Positions 23,953 to 37,600 are shown, counted from the stretch's first letter. The stretch: 64,000 bases of DNA from Litoditis marina (GCA_964036275.1 OZ038435.1:434001-498000), one strand, 5' to 3'. A program made the numbers and translations. Notes: generated by a model from the letters alone, not told the origin.

Positions 23953-26029
23953 ATACTTTGCATTTTTCTTGGGGAGTATTGTTTGTAGCACACAGGAAGT
24001 GTTCTGTGAACAGATAAATAGTTACAATTTCATAATCTATTCTGAATGTCAGTGGGATGATGTCTGCGTCTCCTGCTTTGCGTGTGTTCTTCTTGTGCTC
24101 TAACCTCATGTCGCTTTCGGACAAATGTTTTCGCTAGAATTTATAGTGCTAAATATGCTCTATTACTAATCTGTTAGTTGATCAACGCGTTGACGCTCGT
24201 GTTTCTCAAATATAGTTCCTGAATTTTAGAATAAGAAGAACTAATGTCTAGGATTTGACCTATTTCAAGCAATCTCTTTACAACCTTCGACTTCACAGAA
24301 AGATGAAGCCTTTTTCAAAACTATGATTATTATTCTTATCGTTTAATTTTATATAATCATCTCAAAAATATTACCTATAATTACAACTTCATAACAAAAG
24401 TGAACACGTTAAAAAATAACATTATCAAAAATGAAGGAATTCTCAACCACAATAGTTCACTCTCGTTACCTTCGTCGGTCTCATTGGCGCTTTCTTTATT
24501 TGTCTTCCACTCGTTTATCACTAGAAGTCCTGTTTTTCCCCCACGTGGGTTAGGCTGCCTGCTCGTAGCCCGAAGGCACTTTCGACAATCCCACACTATC
24601 TGGTTACATTTTTCATTTCATAAGCCAATTTAGAGAAATCGCTTTGCTCTATTTTTAGAAAAAAATGAAAGCTCAATATATTATTCAGGTTCGCATCTAA
24701 CTCGAAATTATCCATTCAGTTCCATCTTGTTATTAACCCTACAACCTACTACTCGAATTCTTTCAATAGCAATTTTGAACCTTTGTCTGTGTTGAGTGTA
24801 TAAGTACATTTGATAGAGTCAGTTTTGGTGCTTATATCTTTTTCAAGTGATGGTTTTCATTACACAAAATTTGAATGAATATTTTTTGTGAGGACATGAC
24901 TTGGCTTCGCGAACTTGGAGGGTTTCGTAAAAAAAAGTTGGAAATCAATAGAACAAGCGTTCCCCTAACAACAAATTTTGTGTCAGATACCCTAGCAGGT
25001 AAGTTTTGTCGTTATACTTAAACAAACATCAGAAATGTGAACCTACATTATGGATTTACAGAGTCTTCAACTTTTTTTCGCGTTTCCGTTCCCTTCATTG
25101 TTGAAAAGTGCGTAGGTGCAAAGAGCGAAGTACGCGCAGTTTACGAAAAAGGGGAAAATATGATTCAACTCAGTTCTCCCTCTGACGTTCTTTGTTTCAT
25201 TAAAAAACTTTCATTGTATCAAAACAAATCTTCGAGTTATTTCCTCTTGTGGTACTGAAGTGGAACTGTGAATCTCACTTTTGCTGTGTCCCATTTTGAG
25301 CTGGCGCGATTTAGACCTATCTCTAAAGCAAATCGTTTATGAACTCGAATGATCGCAATAAATATCTGCTCAAATGAATTTATGGAGAAAAAAAGTATCC
25401 CTGTTCATTCTCTTGTCTGATATTTATACTGATCTAGCCCCTAGCTGATTTCATCGTAATTATGTTTCGAGTTATCTATAGTAATAAATTACTAGTTGTA
25501 GTTCGAAATGCAACATTGTTTACGGGTTAGCACACCAAAAATTTATGTTTCTCTGAGCTCAACTGGTCACTTTTCGTGATCATGTGGTAAGGCAGTTAAT
25601 TTGTTGATTCGATCATTTTCTGATCTTCGAATGGGTCTATAAAAGAAGCTCAACAGGAAAGTTCTATACGCACCCTCATGGGACATTATACCATGTAAAG
25701 CGAAACTATTTTTCGGCATTAAAAACTTTTCGAAAAGCTTTTTACGTTATTCATAATAATATAGAAAAGCTTTTCACGTTACTCATAATTTTCTATGTCA
25801 ATGTACACCGACCACAAATTTGTACAACAAGTTTCTCTCCGCAAAACAAACAGAAAGTTCAACTGTCCACCGTAGATTCACTGTTGTTCCATTTCTTTCA
25901 CTGTCAACGGTCAGAAAGTTCAACTGTACCCTGTACCTTTCACGTTACTATGACGAGGACTATGCTTCTGCAGTGGAATAGCTGTGTTCTCGCTCTAGGA
26001 AAGAAAGCTTGCAACTATTGTTCATTGAT

Positions 26030-26101
26030 GATGTGTTTGTAGTTTGATCCTACTGTACTTCAGTCGCAATATCAGACCTATATGATAAATTAAACTACAA
26101 A
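26030..26101 (+). mobile_element. MITE family B, short copy
   Basis: Contains TGTTTGTAGTTTGATCC on the left and TTAAACTACAAAATTAG on the right. Confidence 0.5.
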
Positions 26102-26334
26102 ATTAGTTTAATATTTCCCATATTTTGTATATTATCTGCACCCGGCATGTTTTCTGTCTGCTTTTTAATCTTTAATCTGTTGCTGCCGTGATGATGTCAT
26201 CGAAAACACGCCCTGCTGTGAACGGGAAGACTTCACTCGTCTATCCAACAGGCGCATGTTTCTCACTCGTCTAAAACAAGGATAACTAAGAAAGTTGAAA
26301 AATATTCGATATTCACCAGTTTTCATTATTCACA

Positions 26335-26395
26335 TAGATTAGATTAGATTGTTTATTGAGTCACGTGTGAGTGCAAAAGGTGAAAACAACAAGTA
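26335..26395 (-). repeat. Retroposon-like 3' tail
   Basis: Minus strand reads GTGACTCAATAAACAATC followed by (TAATC)n, matching the AATAAA-plus-pentamer pattern of other copies. Confidence 0.4.
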
Positions 26396-26941
26396 AGAAA
26401 ATGATATTCACATAATGTACACTTCTCTCTAATATGCAATATGATGCTTACTTTTCTTACTTAGCTAACACTAGAACTAAGAATCATTTGTAAATTTTTT
26501 CAAATAATAATATTCACAGCTCACAAACAGAAGTTTCGGTATAGTTTTTTCGTAGAAGACGTTTTTTCAGTTCATTATTAGCTCTCTCTCGTTCTCTCTT
26601 CGAACTTGGTTTGGAACAGATAAAGACCACCGTATAACTATTGTACTTAGTTTGAAAATCATTTTACTTCGGTTTTTTCTTTCTTCTTTACATTTTTTTC
26701 GAATGTTTTCTGAGGCTTTCCATATAACGATCCCAATTAAAAAATGTTCATTTGCACTCTCTTTTGTGTGTTTTAGCTGCCGTTCACACACACTTTTGTT
26801 TCGCCGGCATTGTCTGCAAATATTGCCAGCCCCGATTATATTCCGCACTCTTTTCTGGAACAGCACGTAAAAAGGATGCCAATCTCCGTGGCAACATTCG
26901 CCTCGCACATATTCTATCCGGATAATTAAACCGATTTTCAG

Positions 26942-27062
26942 GGCTTTCCACTTTTTTGGATGATCTTTCCACGAAAAGTCCTCGAAATTTCATTCATTTC
27001 GTACGTGAGCAAAATTATGAAACAGATCCTCCTCATACTTGTCATCAACGACGCTCAAGCAG
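26942..27062 (+). other. Possible 5' leader exon of PNPLA6/7 with a signal-peptide-like upstream ORF
   Basis: Bounded by acceptor GATTTTCAG and donor GTATTC. An ATG at 27017 opens MKQILLILVINDAQA, a short hydrophobic N-terminus with an AQA end like a signal-peptidase site. Phase would join it to the exon starting near 28561, where the frame continues to a TAA at 28660-28662 and overlaps the PNPLA6/7 start in another frame. It could be leader with an upstream ORF, or a small secreted peptide gene. Confidence 0.25.
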
Positions 27063-28600
27063 GTATTCCAACCTTTTGTAGTGTGCCGCATTTTTAGTAC
27101 TAATTCAAAAACAACTTTTTGGCTGCAAGCGTCTCTTAATCACTTGAACAGACAAGTGTTTAGCACTATAGTTTTTGCATCGATCATCATTCATGGCTTG
27201 GGCTGTTAATTTGACTGAAACCCAATAACTGGCGCCGGGGGAAGGAAAGCGCGCTCCATCTAAGCATATCTGCTCCATTCAAAATAAGGCTGGCACGTAG
27301 TCGGCACCATGATTGACCGACCGCTTTTTTCTTCTCTCGTCTTTTCTCCACACTTCTCTCTGAATTTCTGCCAGTATGTTTTATTCCGTACGCTTAAATA
27401 CGCTCAAAAGTTCCAAATTACCAAGGGCACTAGATTATGGAAGGGCATCTAGGTTAAAATAGTTTGTTATTATGTTGTACCTTGATTAATTCTGGGTAAT
27501 TCTTCAGAATTGTGTTCATTATCGTGAATCTAGGAGTTTTTCCTTTCTGTAACATTTCATTAGAGATATGCTTCACAGATAATCCTTCTAATTTCTAGAA
27601 AAAGTAGTAAGTGATCACATCACTGATGGAGTCCTGTTTTAATTCTCCACCTCATATGATCATATTTTTCAATTCTCATTCGATTTCGATCAATTGCGCT
27701 CAACTCTGCTCTGTTTTTGCACGTTTTGGTTGAACATGGTTGCTCGTAAAAATCTGTATTCGCCCCATGATTCATTCCAGTTGTTTCGTCTGGTGAGTCG
27801 GTGGTATACTTTCGATTGCATCATTTGTGTTTCTCTCTTTTCTCTACTAGCGCAGACGATTTACAATCCTGAAGATCATGAAAATATTGTTGCTGTCTAG
27901 TGTTCGATTACTTGCTTTGACGGATCACTGATCGGCGTTCTCTTTTTAAACCAATTTTGAAATTTTTGCTTTTCATGAAAGTATGAAACATTGAACAGTA
28001 TAACTACTACTCGAAGCACATAATGTTACATTTCTCAAACTGTTCTTCAAAACCCATGAGCCCTACCAAATTTGGTAGATTTTGCAAAATGCATGATAAT
28101 GGCCAAAATTGGAACCATGCCACTTTGTCTGTTACATTAACCTTTTTTAGAGATATTTCACTTCTCTTACTTTGTTCTCCCATATCTCAGTTGGTTTAAG
28201 GTAGGATGAATTTGTGCAGTTGGAATCTATTGTGTTTGTGTAGCGTAGTTTTGAGACGTAGTACCTCCCCCCACGTGCTTGCATTTAGTGACATCTTATC
28301 TGATTATTGTGCTTTATGTGACTTTCCTATCACATAACTCAAAAGGTGAATTATTATATTGGTAGCCTTCCAATCTGCTACTTCATTATGCTCATACGTT
28401 CGACTTTTTCAAAATGTTAAGTGTATTTCGCCTTGTTTTCTAGATCATGATTCTACCTTTCTCTCGTTCGTGTTTAGAGTCATTTCATTTTTTCACATCT
28501 CCAATTAAATCTTGGATTTTCGAGATAACGCAGCGCCGTTCTGTATTCTGTATTTTTTCAGTGTCAGCTGGCAGTTCTTTTTTCATGGAAATAGCCCAGA

Positions 28601-31600
28601 ATGGGGTTTCTATCTATCATATTCTCTCCTATCATATGGGTATTCGCGTTTATTACGGCTAACGTGAGTTGTATTTTTTGTTTTGTTCTCTCTATAGTCA
28701 TACACCAGTAAAGTTGTCCAGATAGTCAGAAAAATTCGAAAAACTAATTACTTTTTTGCCGAAAAGAAGAAAATCGGTCTACCTTTGATGAAAAATCATT
28801 AATTTTCACGTGTTGACATCTGAAAACGGACTACTTTTCGTCGCTTAGTCGGACCTTACTGGTGTATGTCTATAGTGTGTGGCGATTCGACTTGGACATG
28901 TGTTTTTCAAAGTGAAGCTGCTTGACCAACCGTAACCTGATATAATTTTAATCTCTTTATATTTCAAAAAAAATTGTGGCGTTTTTGAAATCCGAACGGA
29001 GTGTATCCTGGGGCACGGGTGTGTAATATAAAGGTTACAGTCTCCGTAATCTCTATATCTATAAAGATGCTAAGGTGTTTTCGCCCGATTTTTGAGGTAC
29101 TTTTTTTTTGAGCTCGCGTAGCGAGCTCATTTTTTATTATTTTTTAATATTTTTTTTAAATCCTGTCCGTAAAAGAGTTGGTTTAGAGATGTAGCGCGAG
29201 AAAAAAAAATTTTGTCGCGCACGCGACGCGTTATTAACGCGCAAAGTGGTCGGCGGTCCCCCAGAATTTTACAAAATTGAAGAAAGCGGGGGCTAGCGCC
29301 TGGCGGGTTGAAGATAGGGGTAGGAATGTATTGTATATTATGACCCCCCACCGTGGGCGGATCGGGACCTCCAAAAATTTTATAAAAATATTGCACGCGA
29401 CGCGCGCACGCGACGCGACAAGTTTGGCCAGAAAAGGGGTTCGGCCTTATAACTTGGTTGGGAGTGATTTTTAGGAAACCTTGTAATTATATAAAATGAC
29501 CCCCCACCTAAACGGGATCTAATGGTGTAGAAATTTTTAGGGTCACGCACGCGACGCGCGCACGCGACGCGTCAAAATACAAAAGTTGTCCAATTGACCT
29601 GAAATTTTGGGGTAGTGGGGTAATCGAGGGTGCTGATCACGAATATGACCATGGCGTTAAAGGAGACGGAGAGGTCAGAGGTCAAAATTTTTAAAATGGC
29701 TGAAACTGGTTGGGAATAGGTAAATGGGTACGGGGATCACGAATATCGACATGTCGTTAAAGGAGGAGCAGAGGTCAAAGGTCAAAAATTTAAAAATGGC
29801 TGAAACTTGTTGGGAATGGGTGATTGGGTATGGGGATCACGATTATCGACATGGGGTTAAAGGGGACGGGACCAAAAAAAATATTTTTTGGTTTATGAGT
29901 GTAAACTAGTCTGGGGCACTGTAATCACCCGGAGACAGTGGCCTTTTCTTCCCTGGCCGCGCAGCGGCCATTAAATTTGGGAACAGTGGCCAATATCTCT
30001 GGCCGCGCAGCGGCCTTTTTGGAAGTTGGCCGCGCAGCGATGCCCGTGCCCCCACACATTACCCAGGGCCGCGAAGCGGCCGTGTTTAGGAATTTGGCCG
30101 CGCAGCGATGCCCGTGCCCCCACGCATTACCCAGGGCCGCGAAGCGGCCGTGTTTTGGAATTTGGCCGCGCAGCGATGCCCGTGCCCCCGCACATTACCC
30201 AGGGCCGCGAAGCGGCCGTGTTTTGGGATTTGGCCGCGCAGCGATGCCCGTGCCCCCGCACATTACCCAGGGCCGCGAAGCGGCCGTGTTTTGGAAACAG
30301 TGGCCGCATACCGCCGCGCAGCGGCGCGTCAATCGATAATCGATTAACCTAGGCGACGCGCAGCGGCGCTTCAATTGATAGTCGATAAGAATAGGCGACG
30401 CGCAGCGGCGCGTCAATCGATAATCGCGATTAACCCAAAATGGTTGTATTTTGAAAAACTTTTTTCTAATATTTTAATTAATGAAAAAAAGAAAGTGGGG
30501 AGTGTGGGTACAGTGGCCCCACTACCCCCATAGTGGCCCGCTAGTCTACTAATATAGACGGGCTATTTGGTATGTATGTGGGTCTGAGGCAAAGACGTTT
30601 TCAGTTTTAGTGGAGAATCTGCACTTTGTGGTTGGAGAAGAGAGACGTGTAATTTCCTGCTTTTTTATTTTCAAAGCCATCGAAATCGGTTGTAGATAGG
30701 ATGCTGAGAGTTGGCGTTAAAGCATGCGCTCTAAGTTGAAAAATACTATAAAACACTTTTTGATATAAGGATAACTTATGCGCTCTGTGTCAAAAACAAC
30801 TGTGGCGCTCTAAGTTAGGGAGAAGTTTCGCGTTCTATGTTAGGGAGAAATGTTGCGCTGTATGTTAAGAAGAACTGTTGCGCTAGATGTTAAAGAGAAC
30901 TTTCGCGCTCCATGGTAAGGAGGTAAGGAGATCAAGAATGATGGATGATCCGGAAGAATTAAATGTGGATTTCATTCTGAAAGCAGCTATTTGGACCAGA
31001 ACAAAGGAATCAATGGGTCGTCTGAACTCATATTGGAGCTTAGTTTTCATGTCCATTCTTTTATTATATTCAAAACAAACTGGGATGAAATTTTCATTTA
31101 CTGTATTTTATGGGTTTGATCTATGGAATAGCACTTAGTGCGCTACTAAGGCAGAATATTGTACTTGATCATTCAATATAGTTGTGAATGTTCTCTTTTC
31201 ACTCACTTTGTTTGGTCTCTTTAGTTGATTTATAGAAGAAACAAGGGAGGGCGCCGGCGGCTAAAGCCGCCTCCTCCTCCCTTGCTATATAACAACATAC
31301 AATATAACTATACAATATACAGCTATATAACAACATATATATAAACATATATAATTGTAAATTGTTACTTTCAGTATCTCGCCATACTATTCAGCCTAAT
31401 TGCATTAGGCGGTGGCTCTTTTCTTCTATCCTACTACCTGTATGGCTATGCTCAAACGCCGCTCGGAAACTCCAGTTCAAGTCACAATCTATCCACTCCG
31501 AGTTCACCAAGTAAGTTCGAGTTCAGAGTATATTTTCAACTTCACAGCGAATATTTCTGTTAAATAGTGTTTGTCTAGACTTTAAACTTTCATTTAAGTT

Positions 31601-34600
31601 GGTATGAGTCGATCCTGGTTCAAGATGCAGTTGTCAGTTCCAACAACAGCGCTAGGCACAAACTACTACAGGTTCATGAATCATGAAAACAGTGTTCCAA
31701 ATTGTTTCGAAGCTATCTGAGATGCATTTTTTTGTTGTTTATACTTCCCTCTCTAGTAGGGTTGTAAAAGGTCGTAATTCATCTTTTTTTGCTGCTCACG
31801 TGGGTTTGTACCACTGATAGTTTAGTTCCTGCTCTTAGTTCTTATCAACAGTTGAACCCTTTGTGTCTATAAGGAGGACGCGGTTACGGAAGTGTCTTAT
31901 CACCGGGAAAATGCCGCAGGGGTTTCCCATTTATCAAACTAACTCATAGAAATTTCATCGTCTCGGATAGAACTTTGCGAAACAACCCTAGAACATCCAA
32001 AATCTCATATTCAAACTCAGGATAGTTGTGGTTGATAAAGCGGAAAAATATGTCATGCTAGCTTCAAAACTGCGAGTACCATCTATTTTGTGATAAATAT
32101 TGAGACTTGTAGCCCTATTTCTCATATGAGAGGCTTTGGAATACATGAAATGCCTTGGTTATACAAACAGCTTTCGAAATCTGGTACAGTATATGCCAGC
32201 CATTCATAGTTTTGTCACTTCCAGAAACCGTGCGCGAACGAAAAGTGTCGACCATCCCAGAGAGCGACGAAGATGTTTCACAGGTGTCCCGACCGGATTC
32301 CCTCGACTTGCGCCGAATGCGAAAAAGAGACTGGGCCAAGAAGTTGTACACAAGTTTCGTGGTAAGTCAATAATACATGAAAATCGAATAGTTTGGATTC
32401 TAAATCAAGTTTTAGTAATTTGAATCGTATAACGTGTTCGCGTGTCTCCTTTTGTACAATAATCACATCTTACTGAGGTCTGGGTCAGTCTACCTTCTTT
32501 ATTCGACTCAAAATGACATTTTACGTGTTGTGTAAGAACAATTTCACAAGTGGCAATTAAAAGGAAGCAAAAATATTGAAACTAAGGTTTTTGTTAGGAA
32601 ATCAGGGAATTATGTGCTCAATGAGAGGTGCTACTAAAAACTGAAAATCTTTTCGACTCTGATTCAAGAAGGTTATGGTTGTTGTTTAGCATTCGGATAC
32701 TCCGGGTAAGAATACTCCGTCGGACGACTCTTCCAATGAATCTACTGAAGGGCGACGACGAAGTCGACATCATCTGAAGAGACGTCATTCGACCACCGGA
32801 CCACTTCAGATGGCCAGGGAGTTAGTATTCAGTTTTCATTATTCAAGAAACGTCACCATAATTGTTATAAAATTTAGTATAGGCCATATGTGAGATGTGG
32901 TTTGAGCTACCTACACCGTAGAAAAGTAAAAATATAGCCAAATCGAAGGAGAATCAAACTATCAAGCTACAAACATGGTGGATCACACCAAAAACTAAAA
33001 TTTTGTCACTCATTATAATCTATTCGACTTCATAATCTGAGATTGTTTCCAGATTGATTCGTCGAGGCAGCCGCGGCTATTTCCGACAGTCGTCTGAACT
33101 ATTGAGAGATCGTCTGCCAATGCCACCGCAGGTAATTTCTAAGAATAGGAAGAATATTGTGGGAAGAATAATAATTATTATAATAATATAATAGTTTATT
33201 GACTCGGCAGGTTCAACGGATAGGTTGGATATGAGTGCGTTGTGACTTTGGTGGACAATGCACAAAGTTCAAGTTCACAACTTTTGCGATACAATGAATA
33301 CACGCACGGTCTATATAGTGTGTGTAGTGAGTATCGATCTCTGTATTGTTCAGGAGTTCTTTGAACCGACCGATCTGCCTGAAATTCCCCAAAATCTGCA
33401 ACCGGAAATCTTCTACATTCTTCACAACCTAAAGTGAGTTTCATTACTCTGTTCGACACTTTCGCCAGATCTCATGAAATTTCATTCTCATTTCACAGAT
33501 TCTGTGAAAAAGTTGTGAGTGCAAACTATCGTCTTCTTCGAACTGAACTGGACATTCATTGTTTTGGGTTGAGCCTGCAGCATTTAGAGATCCCAATCTG
33601 AAAGAAATTTCGTATACTTGAAAATTCTTTTACTTTATTTTACAGAATGTTAGAGTTGCCGGGCGAGTGGAAGTTGGATCCGCGAGACATTGAGGTGAAA
33701 ACCTTCGAGAAGGGAGAATACATCATCAAACCGGGAGAACAGGATGACAGCATCTACGTGTCAATCGAAGGGTCTCTTGGAGTCTATATTGCGGTAGCTT
33801 ATCTTTTGGTTGTGTTTGTAGTTTGGTCGCCTCACATAACTTATACCTAACTGAACTTTGTTTCAATTAGTACAAGTTTAACTTACATTTTAAGTGGGGG
33901 TTCGCACGCAACAGTACGGTTGCCCACAAGCACGTGTACCAGATTACGGTGGCATTTAGATGATGTGCTGCATTGAGGGGCTCACTTGCTCGAGTTTGGG
34001 TATCTCGAACACCCGATTCATGAAATAATGATACTCAGTTTCCACTCGGACGTTTCAAAGTAGCTTAAATTCGCCATTTTTAGAACTCTGTTTCTACCAG
34101 AGAAGTCAGGTACTGTCTAAGGGGGTTTTTGCACGTTTAGTTCTAGAGAAAAATCGGATTTCTCGCAAGTTTTTCAGAAATCATATGCTTTGTAATTCAG
34201 CACATGGAAGGCAAGGAGTATTTGGTGAAGCTGATCACGGCGGGAAACAGTTTCTTCTCACTACTGTCAATGCTGGACATACTTATGGTAATCGATAGTT
34301 TGTTGCATTCGTTTCTATTTTCCTGTATTAGTGAGAAGTAGGTAATAAGTCTCATTTTCCTATCGCTTCTCGTAGGTACTTTTGACGGTTATGTGTCTGC
34401 AGCGGTCATATTCTCGAGTGTTGGTGCGAAGAGTCACTAATAGCAAGATAATATCAGCAAACAGATGTAAAATGCATTCTAGATCTAGATCTCATTTTCT
34501 TCTGTTGCGACAGTAGTACTATGTTCTCATATCTTTTCCCTAAAGAGCAAAGTTAAGTTTGTTATTGAAGTTACTTGTTCCAGAATGTGCCGTCGGTCTT

Positions 34601-37600
34601 CCGCACTGTCTCTCTCAAAGCAGCCGGACCTTGTCGAGTGGCCAAGTATGTACATTCTGACTAGTGACAACTTTCAATTTGTGAGGTTGTTATAGAACAA
34701 CGGGGTGTTTAACATACATTGGAGTCCCACATTAAGGTTTTATTAAAATATCAAATTTTGAGTTTTGTTCTAGTGCAAGTTCTACAATACATGTACACAT
34801 GCTGAACTGTGTAAACTTCTAGTAGATGTTAGTTTGATCTCACGTTTTTCACGAAGTTGAAGAGCGATGATGGTGTTTTTTTCAGGTTTTACCTGATAAA
34901 CTGAAATTCTAGTATCCAGTAGATATTAGTTTGATAACAGCCAGTTTCATGAAATGTGAATGTAAATGTTTAGGTTTTCGAAAAGAGTTTCCGTGACTCT
35001 TATTATCATTGTCTAGCTATGTTGCAACTATACCTGATAGACTGAAATTCTAGTTTCCAGTAGATATAAAAGCCAGTCTCATGAAATTTGGAGATAATTA
35101 CAATGAAAATGTTTTAGGTTCTCGATAAAAAGTTTCCGTGACTCGTATCACCAGTGTCCGGAGGCCTGGGTGCGCCCCATCCAGATTGTGATCACCCGCC
35201 TACTTCATGTCACAATGACCACCCTACACCAATACCTCGGACTCAGCTCGGAGCTCATGAAAACTGTGAGTTTTTTCCTGTTTTTTTATATTTTCCATCT
35301 TTTTCACTACTCGGAGCTCAGGAAAACTGTGATATTGACTTTTTGCTATTTTTCACCCTTTTCTCTACCTTTTCATCTAGAATCATGTATCCATCTTCTC
35401 CGAGCTCTGAGTACTGTTTTTTTTGCAAATTACTACTTGTCGAATGGCTTAAACATATCCAGAGTCCAAACTCAAGTATATTTGGTGTGCTCACTGTCAA
35501 TTGATTCATTTGAATCAGTACTTTGTTTTTTGAATGAATAAAAGTTGCTTCATTGTGTGAACAAAACCATCAATATCTATATCTGTTTTCATAATAAATT
35601 ATTCATTTAGCGTCGTAATCGGGAGCTGGGTGGCACTACGGCCGAAGATCGCGCTCGTCATATCAGTGGTCAGTCGGTCAAACTACCTGCCGGAACCACC
35701 AAGAAGAGGGAACGACGACTGAGTAGCTCGGATGGTCAGTTTATACTCATTCTACTTCTTCTCTTTTATCCGCACTTCCGCAGACACAGAAAGCCGGATA
35801 CAAAGCTTTGTAACAACTATACATGCAAGAAAAATATCGAATTGAAGTTGCTTGGTTTACTCGCCTTTGAGTCGTCGAGGACACACATCTGCAACGTGGC
35901 GTATGCTATGAGTGAACGCAAATATATTGTTTTCGAACATTTATGATTGGAATATTTCTTATATTTATGTTTTGCTCTATCGTGTATCTTCGGCGTTCGG
36001 GGATCGAAGTATGAATGCATCCTGGGGTAGAGGCGAAACATACCACTCATCTGTTTATTTCTTTCAACAATTCGTTGAAATTAACTATTCAAGCAGATAT
36101 ATCGTACTTGTGTGTTGTTGCAGAGCCCTCTGAGCAGTTGGCTGTTGCCAAGAGGTGGTATGCGGAGTGTCTCGGACTGAGCAACGCGGACAGTATTGCT
36201 CTCTTGGACAATAAGGTAAGTTGAACCTGATCAGATTAGTGTGAATCACGTTGAATTATAGGTATTTGGATAAGTACATTGGGTGATCCCACTTTGATGA
36301 ATCAATTTCATTTTCCAGATCTCGATTCGAGTCCACGAAGAGGGAGATGTATTGATTGAGCAGGGATCAGAGGAGGAGATGCTGTTCCTCGTTCTCACTG
36401 GGTCGTTGAGTCTGATTCAGGTTAGTCTGATGGTGTGGTCCGGAAGAGACCAATAGAATGGTAGGGTGGTTAGCGTTCGATGCATACGTAAACAACCCCG
36501 TCATTTCGATGTTGACTGATCACTTTTGCTCGACTTCGATCGACGTATGATCATTTTTCGGGATAATTTTGGTTTCTTACAGTTGAAAAGGCATAATTCA
36601 AGACAAAAATGCGATTATATATTATATCGTACTTTTAGCTTACACATGCTCACTAGGGAACTGTTAGGGAACTATTTTACTTATGATTCGATGTGAGCCG
36701 GGTTCGATCCCGCTTTATGCAACATGACTGACGCAAGATTTGCATTTTACTTCTTCACAGTTCTTGTATCATTCAATCGACCCACACTTCAACAGTAAGG
36801 CTTGGCTGTTCTTAGTTTCAACCAATTTGGGTGAACAGCCATGGGGGGTATATTTCCTGAAAGTGTTCTGAGAATTGTTTATATTACATGTGATCTCATG
36901 ATGGTGAGTTTCAGGAGCCGTTGTTTGACGAGGAGCCCGGTGATGAGGAGGAAATGACAGTCTCGCGTCTCCACCCTAAGTAGGTCAAATAAGAATGAAT
37001 GCTCTATTTAAATGTAATTACAGTGTAATAGAATAGTTAAGAGAAAGCAAAATGATACTCATGATTGGGAAAAACATGACAATAGTTATAGGAATAGTTT
37101 TTAAAGCTTCACAGAACAGGCATCTTTCTTCTAACCTAATAAGTATTTTAACTCACTTTTAGCACATAGTCAGTTGGTTCTCTATAAGATTAGATTTTAG
37201 ATTTTGACTGGTGTTTATTCAATTCTTTTCAGGGAAATGGTGGGAGGATTGCAGATGCTGACCAGCGAACCGTCCTTCTACACGGTCAAAGCGCACAACA
37301 AGTGTCTGACCGCAGTCATCAGCAAGCAGGACTTTACAAGGTATTTAGGGCTGATACAATGTTAATTGTCGTTACAATGACAGATGATTGAGTTTCCGAG
37401 GTCGCCGCAAACCATGAAAATTAGAGTTCTCCAATTGCAGGCTTTAACTTCCACAACCATATAAACTCCTAAATTTAAGGCTCTTTAAATATCTATACCC
37501 GGGGAAAATTGACGTTTTTGTTGTTTTTACTAGTCATTTGATTCCCATCTTCTATTTTGAGTAGGTGGCAGTTGTATTCGCTGACGCTAATCTATGCTTG

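Larger units (their letters stand above)
19023..26941. other. Intergenic region with no recognisable gene
   Basis: Apart from MITE copies and simple sequence I see no coding signal on either strand. Open frames are under 120 codons, lack paired splice signals and have biased composition. It may contain the PNPLA6/7 promoter and upstream leader exons near its right end. Confidence 0.45.
28664..31374 (+). other. PNPLA6/7 intron 1: nested repeats
   Basis: Contains, in order, a hAT-like MITE (28699-28868), a GC-palindrome-bearing complex repeat (29100-30544) and a possible second Helitron-like element (30545-31285). The open frames at 29938-30352 are translations of the GC repeat and are not genes. 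Confidence 0.6.
28601..31510 (+). other. PNPLA6/7: PNPLA6/7 N-terminal membrane anchor (exons 1-2)
   Basis: Residues 1-21 ([20 protein letters not shown]) and about 22-45 ([20 protein letters not shown]) are hydrophobic, then a Ser-rich linker follows. NTE family members have one N-terminal transmembrane anchor; here there may be one long or two short segments. The two exons are split by a 2.7-kb intron full of repeats. Confidence 0.8.

Noticed and set aside
26567..26993. Basic, Cys-containing minus-strand frames
   Set aside because: Overlapping frames are open on both strands and none has a recognisable domain; the plus strand here is pyrimidine-rich leader or intron.
29938..30416. Several overlapping open frames on both strands (up to 133 codons)
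   Set aside because: They are translations of the GC-rich hairpin repeat, open in several frames at once because of composition.
36655..36745. tRNA or SINE on the plus strand (GGGTTCGATCCCGC)
   Set aside because: The B-box-like motif is good, but I find no convincing A box or cloverleaf around it.
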